From Streptomyces sp. SLBN-31 (GTDB lineage: Bacteria; Actinomycetota; Actinomycetes; Streptomycetales; Streptomycetaceae), in assembly GCF_006715395.1 (NCBI RefSeq), contig NZ_VFNC01000001.1:62001-126000 (forward strand): 64,000 nt of DNA. The letters are read 5' to 3'. The stretch's first letter is position 1, and the number at the start of each line of letters is the position of its first letter. Below the pieces are notes generated by a model. It had not been told where the DNA came from, ran no database searches, and saw only the letters and a list, made by a program, of their open reading frames with translations. A program made the translations under genes and the position numbers. Positions 55,965 to 64,000 of this stretch are shown in pieces.

Positions 55965-56229
55965 GCCGCCTGAGCTGCGGTGACGTAGCCGCCGTGGATG
56001 ACCGGAGCGTGAAATCGAAGATCAACCACGGTGCAGGGTCTTGACATGGTCCGCATGGCGATGCGGGCGGGGCCCATTTGTTTTGACCGTAGCGTTTGAG
56101 GTAGGTACGCTCAGACCTTGTGCCTGGGGTGTGCCCTGGCTCTTGTGCGTGCCATCAACCGCATAGCGAGTCAAGACTGGCCACCGTAATCTGTGCTCTT
56201 TTCGCCTCGCGGCGGGAGTCCGCCGGATT

Positions 56230-56254
56230 CGACACACCCGACCGCGTGGGTCGG
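56230..56254 (+). promoter_or_regulatory. Shared 5' leader motif upstream of rpsL
   Basis: CGACACACCCGACC-GCGT-GGGTCGG-type sequence, containing a CCGACC/GGTCGG hairpin, lies 50 bases before the rpsL start. 24 of 25 bases match 62586-62610 upstream of rpsJ. It probably is a conserved leader element for ribosomal protein operons in this organism. Confidence 0.65.
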
Positions 56255-56304
56255 CGAAGTTCCAGGTTAGCTTCACCATTCGGCACACAGAAACCGGAGA
56301 AGTA

Positions 56305-56676
56305 GTGCCTACGATCCAGCAGCTGGTCCGTAAGGGCCGGCAGGACAAGGTCGAGAAGAACAAGACGCCCGCACTCGAGGGTTCCCCTCAGCGTCGCGGC
56401 GTCTGCACGCGTGTGTTCACGACCACCCCGAAGAAGCCGAACTCGGCCCTGCGTAAGGTCGCGCGTGTGCGTCTGACCAGCGGGATCGAGGTCACCGCTT
56501 ACATTCCGGGTGAGGGACACAACCTGCAGGAGCACTCCATCGTGCTCGTGCGCGGCGGCCGTGTGAAGGACCTGCCGGGTGTTCGCTACAAGATCATCCG
56601 CGGCTCGCTCGACACCCAGGGTGTCAAGAACCGCAAGCAGGCTCGCAGCCGTTACGGCGCCAAGAAGGAGAAGTAA
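56305..56676 (+). CDS. rpsL: 30S ribosomal protein S12
   Basis: A 123-residue S12. The decoding loops read [11 protein letters not shown] (Lys43, Lys44) and [11 protein letters not shown] (Lys88 region), the wild-type forms, so no streptomycin-resistance change is present. S12 controls decoding fidelity at the A site. GTG at 56305 follows GGAGAAGTA. It begins the rpsL-rpsG-fusA-tuf operon; rpsG starts two bases after its stop. Confidence 0.96.
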   Translation: MPTIQQLVRKGRQDKVEKNKTPALEGSPQRRGVCTRVFTTTPKKPNSALRKVARVRLTSGIEVTAYIPGEGHNLQEHSIVLVRGGRVKDLPGVRYKIIRGSLDTQGVKNRKQARSRYGAKKEK

Positions 56677-56678
56677 GA

Positions 56679-57149
56679 ATGCCTCGTAAGGGCCCCGCCC
56701 CGAAGCGCCCGGTCATCATCGACCCGGTCTACGGTTCTCCTCTGGTGACCTCCCTCATCAACAAGGTGCTGCTGAACGGCAAGCGCTCCACCGCCGAGCG
56801 CATCGTCTACGGTGCCATGGAGGGTCTGCGTGAGAAGACGGGCAACGACCCGATCATCACGCTGAAGCGCGCACTGGAGAACATCAAGCCGACCCTCGAG
56901 GTCAAGTCCCGCCGTGTCGGCGGTGCGACGTACCAGGTTCCGATCGAGGTCAAGCCCGGTCGTGCCAACACGCTCGCGCTGCGCTGGCTGGTCGGTTACT
57001 CCCGCGCCCGTCGCGAGAAGACCATGACCGAGCGTCTGCTCAACGAGCTTCTCGACGCGTCCAACGGCCTTGGTGCCGCTGTGAAGAAGCGCGAGGACAC
57101 CCACAAGATGGCCGAGTCCAACAAGGCCTTCGCGCACTACCGCTGGTAG
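56679..57149 (+). CDS. rpsG: 30S ribosomal protein S7
   Basis: A 156-residue S7. The family start [20 protein letters not shown] and [17 protein letters not shown] are intact. S7 nucleates the 30S head and binds its own mRNA in some bacteria to limit str operon translation. It lies two bases past rpsL and 40 bp before fusA. Confidence 0.96.
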   Translation: MPRKGPAPKRPVIIDPVYGSPLVTSLINKVLLNGKRSTAERIVYGAMEGLREKTGNDPIITLKRALENIKPTLEVKSRRVGGATYQVPIEVKPGRANTLALRWLVGYSRARREKTMTERLLNELLDASNGLGAAVKKREDTHKMAESNKAFAHYRW

Positions 57150-57188
57150 TCGCTACCCACATCGAGACCGAGAGAAGACTGAAGCCTT

Positions 57189-59315
<2,127 letters not shown>

Positions 59316-59471
59316 CGCACCGCGTTCACACGCCGTAGGCTTGACTCCGGAGCCTCACGGGGCATTCCGTCGCAAGAGCGGAGGAATGCCCCGGGGATCC
59401 GGGCCATCCAGCAAAGATCACCTGGCGCCGATGAAGCAAGGCGTTCAGAACCACTCCACAGGAGGACCCCA

Positions 59472-60665
<1,194 letters not shown>

Positions 60666-60705
60666 TCTTGGCCCGCAAGGGCTGACCTGACCCGCCAAGG
60701 GCACT

Positions 60706-60743
60706 GAAAGGGCCCGTACGACTTCGGTCGTGCGGGCCCTTTC
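60706..60743 (+). terminator. str operon terminator after tuf
   Basis: A 17-bp stem (60706-60722 with 60727-60743, one mismatched pair) with a TTCG loop, ending in CTTTCGC. Confidence 0.85.
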
Positions 60744-60874
60744 GCTCGTGCTGTGAAGGCTGGGCGAACTCTGTGGGACGCGACGCCGAAGATGCCCCTT
60801 CCGTCACGGTGTGCGGTGGATGTGACGCCCTAGCGTGAGGGTGTTCCGAGCAGCCAGGCAGGGGATGATCGTCG

Positions 60875-62011
60875 ATGTCCGTGGTGGTCGACCGACCGAC
60901 GCAGCGGTTGCGAACGGTGCGGGTCCACCGTCACAGACCCCCGCTCCGCCCCGAACGCCCGCGGCTGTACGCCGTGGACGGCATCCGCCTCCTCGCCGCC
61001 CTGATGGTCGCGGTCCACCACTACGCCGGCAGTTGGCGGGTCGACCAGCCGGGCAACGCGGTGTGGGGCCGGCCGGTGTCGGAGGTGATGCCGACGGTGT
61101 TCCGCCTCGCGGCCTACGGCTGGATCGGCGTCGAGTTCTTCTTCGTGATCAGCGGCTTCGTGATCTGCATGTCCTGCTGGGGCCGCGGCCCGCGCCAGTT
61201 CTTCGTCTCACGCGTGATCCGCCTGTACCCGGCGTACTGGTTCGCCATCGTCTTCACGACGGCCGTGGTGGTGGCGCTGCCCGGCGTCTGGGACCGCCTG
61301 AAGGCGCGCGACATTCTGCTCAACTTCACGATGCTGCAGTCCGGTTCGGGCGTCGACAGCGTCGACGGGGTGTACTGGACGCTCTGGTCCGAGCTGCGTT
61401 TCTACCTGCTCTTCCTCGCGGTCGTCGCCACGGGACTGACCTACCGCAAGGTCGTCGTCTTCTGCTGCGCGTGGGGCGCGGCCGCGATGCTGGCGCCGGC
61501 GGCCCACTTCGCCCCGCTGACACTCGCGGCGAACCCCGAGGGCGCCTGGTTCTTCATTGCGGGGCTCGCCCTCTACCTGATGCACCGCTTCGGCCAGGAC
61601 CTGCTGCTGTGGGGGATCCTCGCGATGGCGTGGCTGATGGGGCAGCGCCAACTGGGCCTGCGCATCGACGACTTCGAGCAGGTCTCGGGCTGGCGGGGGA
61701 GTGTCGTCCTCTTCACCGGGTTCCTGCTCGTGATGGTCGCGATCGCGCTGGGCGCGACGGACCGCCTCCGCTGGAAGTGGCTGGCGACGGCGGGCGGCCT
61801 CACCTATCCGCTCTACCTCCTGCACTACGTCGCCGGTACGACACTCATCAACCGCCTGCAGGGCACGATGGACGCGCGACTGCTGGTGACCGCGGTGATC
61901 GCCGGCTTCCTGGTACTGAGCCGGCTGGTGCACCGGTATGTGGAGCGGCCGGGGGCGCGGCTGCTGAAGAGGGGGTTGGAGGGGGCGTTCGCGCGGGTGC
62001 GGGGGGTCTAG
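60875..62011 (+). CDS. Acyltransferase 3 family membrane protein (OafA/YrhL-like)
   Basis: A 378-residue protein with about ten membrane helices. The motif RPRLYAVDGIRLLAALMVAVHHY (about 28-50) holds the conserved Arg/His of the family, and GWIGVEFFFVISGFVI follows. These proteins transfer acyl groups to extracytoplasmic sugars or cell-wall and polyketide-type substrates; the target here is unknown. ATG at 60875 is used, with GGGGATG upstream. It is a single gene between tuf and the S10 operon. Confidence 0.85.
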   Translation: MSVVVDRPTQRLRTVRVHRHRPPLRPERPRLYAVDGIRLLAALMVAVHHYAGSWRVDQPGNAVWGRPVSEVMPTVFRLAAYGWIGVEFFFVISGFVICMSCWGRGPRQFFVSRVIRLYPAYWFAIVFTTAVVVALPGVWDRLKARDILLNFTMLQSGSGVDSVDGVYWTLWSELRFYLLFLAVVATGLTYRKVVVFCCAWGAAAMLAPAAHFAPLTLAANPEGAWFFIAGLALYLMHRFGQDLLLWGILAMAWLMGQRQLGLRIDDFEQVSGWRGSVVLFTGFLLVMVAIALGATDRLRWKWLATAGGLTYPLYLLHYVAGTTLINRLQGTMDARLLVTAVIAGFLVLSRLVHRYVERPGARLLKRGLEGAFARVRGV

Positions 62012-62053
62012 GGCGCGCCGGGCCTCGACCGGGCGCGCCCTCATCCGGCGGGG

Positions 62054-62287
62054 TCAGCCGGACGTGACCGGCACTGCCGTCCGGTCGGCGGACGTGGGCT
62101 GTTCGGGCGGGGACGGCCGGTGCCGGTCGTGCTCTCGGATCGCCTGCCGCAGCCGGGCCAGTACCGGCCCGTGCCCGGTGCCCAGTTCCCGGGCCGCGCC
62201 CGCCGGGGCTTCCGCGACGGCCGACTCGATGGCCACGAAGAGTGGAGGGGATCGGTCCGCTCTGTGCGTGATCGTTGCGAAGGGCAC
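62054..62287 (-). CDS. Possible 77-residue protein upstream of the S10 operon
   Basis: A frame opening at GTG 62287 encodes VPFATITHRADRSPPLFVAI, a helical section EAPAGAARELGTGHGPVLAR and a Pro-rich tail. The first two sections look like folded protein rather than noise. There is no strong ribosome-binding site, and the start is beside the S10 promoter on the other strand. I do not recognise a family. Confidence 0.35.
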   Translation of the reverse strand: MPFATITHRADRSPPLFVAIESAVAEAPAGAARELGTGHGPVLARLRQAIREHDRHRPSPPEQPTSADRTAVPVTSG

Positions 62288-62293
62288 CCGTGT

Positions 62294-62321
62294 TTGACCT
62301 ACGTCACTCCCGGGGTATTCT
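62294..62321 (+). promoter_or_regulatory. S10 operon promoter candidate
   Basis: TTGACC (62294-62299) and TATTCT (62316-62321) are separated by 16 bp, about 350 bases before rpsJ. The leader between holds the shared motif at 62586-62610. Confidence 0.6.
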
Positions 62322-62585
62322 CTCCGGCTCGATTGGCCAGGCCCCTGCCCCATATGGCAGACTGTCCGAGTTGCTCGGTCGAGTGTTGATGCTGCGCGCC
62401 TCCCGCCGGGAGGACCGGAAGCGAGTCCCACAGTACTCGTCGTCCTAACTGCCCTCGGGCAGCACTGGGGCGGACGTACGGGAATCTTCCGGGAAGCGTT
62501 GGTGCGGCACCGGCCAGGCACCCGGTGAACCTCTTTCCCAAGATCAGGGATGTTCGAACAAGGGACATCTGTGTCAGTGGAAGCG

Positions 62586-62610
62586 CGACACGCCCGACCG
62601 CGTGGGTCGG
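62586..62610 (+). promoter_or_regulatory. Shared 5' leader motif upstream of rpsJ
   Basis: A 24 of 25 match to the element before rpsL (56230-56254), with the same CCGACC/GGTCGG hairpin, and a CCAGGTT downstream in both leaders. It stands 63 bases before the rpsJ start. Confidence 0.65.
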
Positions 62611-62672
62611 AGAAAGTGTCAGAGGGACACCAGGTTCCAGAGCTGTAGAAGAGACAGGACTACTGAGTAGCC

Positions 62673-62981
62673 ATGGCGGGACAGAAGATCCGCATCCGGC
62701 TCAAGGCCTACGACCACGAGGTCATCGACTCCTCGGCGAAGAAGATCGTCGAGACGGTGACCCGCACTGGTGCGTCGGTCGCGGGCCCGGTGCCGCTGCC
62801 CACTGAGAAGAACGTGTACTGCGTCATCAAGTCGCCGCACAAGTACAAGGACTCGCGCGAGCACTTCGAGATGCGCACGCACAAGCGCCTGATCGACATC
62901 CTCGACCCCACCCCCAAGACCGTTGACTCTCTGATGCGACTCGACCTCCCGGCCGGTGTCGACATCGAGATCAAGCTCTGA
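62673..62981 (+). CDS. rpsJ: 30S ribosomal protein S10
   Basis: A 102-residue S10, start [18 protein letters not shown] and end [15 protein letters not shown] as in the family. S10 assembles into the 30S head and, with NusB, forms an antitermination complex. It opens the S10-spc operon and ends 17 bases before rplC. In S. coelicolor I recall dozens of genes between tuf and rpsJ; only one clear gene lies here. Confidence 0.96.
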   Translation: MAGQKIRIRLKAYDHEVIDSSAKKIVETVTRTGASVAGPVPLPTEKNVYCVIKSPHKYKDSREHFEMRTHKRLIDILDPTPKTVDSLMRLDLPAGVDIEIKL

Positions 62982-62998
62982 GGGCTGGTGATCTGAGA

Positions 62999-63643
62999 AT
63001 GGCTAAGCAGATCAAGGGCATCCTGGGCGAGAAGCTCGGCATGACGCAGGTGTGGGACGAGAACAACCGCGTTGTTCCGGTCACCGTCGTCAAGGCCGGC
63101 CCCAACGTCGTCACCCAGGTCCGTACGAACGACGTCGACGGCTACGAGTCCGTCCAGATCGCGTTCGGCGAGATCGACCCGCGCAAGGTGAACAAGCCCC
63201 TCAAGGGCCACTTCGCCAAGGCCGACGTCACTCCCCGCCGCCACCTCGTCGAGATCCGCACCGCGGACGCCTCCGAGTACACGCTGGGCCAGGAGATCTC
63301 CGCTGAGGTCTTCGAGGCGGGCGTCAAGGTGGACGTGACCGGCAAGAGCAAGGGCAAGGGCTTCGCCGGTGTCATGAAGCGTCACAACTTCAAGGGCCTC
63401 GGCGCCGGACACGGCACCCAGCGCAAGCACCGCTCTCCCGGTTCCATCGGTGGCTGCGCCACCCCGGGCCGTGTGTTCAAGGGCCTCCGCATGGCGGGTC
63501 GCATGGGCAACGAGCGCGTCACCACCCAGAACCTGACCGTCCACGCCGTTGACGCGGAGAAGGGTCTGCTGCTCATCAAGGGCGCGGTTCCCGGTCCGAA
63601 CGGCGGCCTCGTCCTGGTCCGCACCGCGGCCAAGGGGGCCTGA
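62999..63643 (+). CDS. rplC: 50S ribosomal protein L3
   Basis: A 214-residue L3: [26 protein letters not shown] at the start and the conserved central loop [29 protein letters not shown] that reaches the peptidyl-transferase centre. It is an early 50S assembly protein. ATG at 62999 follows GGGCTGGTGATCTGAGA. It ends eight bases before rplD. Confidence 0.96.
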   Translation: MAKQIKGILGEKLGMTQVWDENNRVVPVTVVKAGPNVVTQVRTNDVDGYESVQIAFGEIDPRKVNKPLKGHFAKADVTPRRHLVEIRTADASEYTLGQEISAEVFEAGVKVDVTGKSKGKGFAGVMKRHNFKGLGAGHGTQRKHRSPGSIGGCATPGRVFKGLRMAGRMGNERVTTQNLTVHAVDAEKGLLLIKGAVPGPNGGLVLVRTAAKGA

Positions 63644-63650
63644 GGTACCG

Positions 63651-64000
63651 ATGAGCACTGTTGACATCCTTTCGCCTGCCGGCGAGAAGACCGGTAGCGT
63701 CGAGCTCCCCGCGGAGATCTTCGGCGTGGAGAAGGTCAGCATCCCGCTGATCCACCAGGTCGTCGTCGCGCAGAACGCCGCTGCCCGTCAGGGCACGCAC
63801 AAGACCAAGACCCGTGGCGAGGTTCGCGGTGGCGGCAAGAAGCCGTACCGCCAGAAGGGCACCGGCCGCGCCCGTCAGGGCTCGACCCGCGCGCCCCAGT
63901 TCGCCGGTGGTGGCGTCGTGCACGGTCCCGTGCCGCGCGACTACTCGCAGCGGACCCCGAAGAAGATGAAGGCTGCCGCCCTGCGTCACGCCCTCACCGA
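63651..64000 (+). CDS. rplD: 50S ribosomal protein L4, N-terminal part (cut by window edge)
   Basis: The first 116 codons of L4: [20 protein letters not shown] and [30 protein letters not shown], the family's RNA-binding extended loop. L4 binds 23S rRNA and in some bacteria represses the S10 operon. ATG at 63651 lies after TGAGGTACCG. The rest lies beyond the window. Confidence 0.95.
   Translation, partial: MSTVDILSPAGEKTGSVELPAEIFGVEKVSIPLIHQVVVAQNAAARQGTHKTKTRGEVRGGGKKPYRQKGTGRARQGSTRAPQFAGGGVVHGPVPRDYSQRTPKKMKAAALRHALT

Noticed and set aside
56425..56580. Streptomycin-resistance changes in rpsL
   Set aside because: Both key lysine regions ([11 protein letters not shown] and RVKDLPGV) are wild type.

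Overview
The window is high-GC DNA from a Streptomyces chromosome. The gene order tRNA-Thr, tRNA-Met, rpmG, two MaoC dehydratases, murB, add, aspartate aminotransferase, tRNA-Trp, secE, nusG, rplK, rplA, lipoprotein, rplJ, rplL, rpoB, rpoC, rpsL, rpsG, fusA, tuf, rpsJ, rplC, rplD is the conserved streptomycete translation/transcription region. GTG and TTG starts are frequent. Several products, such as the 1161-residue RpoB starting at TTG, have typical Streptomyces lengths.

Layout. Positions 1-1875 are host: an APC permease cut by the window edge, a GlsB/YeaQ-type membrane protein and yajQ. A tRNA-Tyr gene (1876-1957) is the attB site of an integrated actinomycete integrative and conjugative element (AICE) bounded by a perfect 53-bp direct repeat (1906-1958 and 30324-30376), about 28.5 kb long. 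I recall SLP1 of S. coelicolor using tRNA-Tyr and carrying the restriction enzyme ScoMcrA. This element has both features, so it is best described as SLP1-like.

AICE backbone (2.1-14.2 kb, all leftward): hypothetical/transfer genes, SpdB-like membrane proteins, an FtsK/SpoIIIE-type Tra translocase, SSB, a prim-pol replicase plus DUF3631 ATPase, excisionase and tyrosine integrase. Many of these genes overlap or nearly abut, which suggests one long, translationally coupled operon. An array of 9-bp iterons overlaps the 3' end of the DUF3631 gene, and two repeat clusters look like Tra-recognition (clt) loci. A control module at 14.7-17.1 kb carries an operator-like palindrome, an HTH regulator with a PLD-like C-terminal domain, a Pif-like NUDIX hydrolase, an HD-domain protein and a KorSA-like GntR repressor.

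AICE cargo (17.3-29.9 kb) looks like an antiphage/anti-plasmid island: a 621-residue unknown with a nuclease-like C-terminal motif, a ScoMcrA-like type IV restriction enzyme (head, sulfur-binding, SRA and HNH domains), a Trypco2 protein beside a trypsin-NB-ARC-TPR STAND protein, and, convergent to it, a NACHT-LRR protein. Two NLR-like systems back to back on a mobile element are the most interesting content. Base composition falls visibly in the 621-residue and NB-ARC genes.

Right of attR (30.4-64 kb) is host DNA: a membrane protein, a second NUDIX gene about 77% identical to the AICE copy, an NAD(P)-binding protein, an amidohydrolase, a TetR-MFS pair with matching operators, cell-wall and purine genes, then the nusG-ribosomal-RNAP-elongation factor block. 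The last gene, rplD, is cut by the window end.
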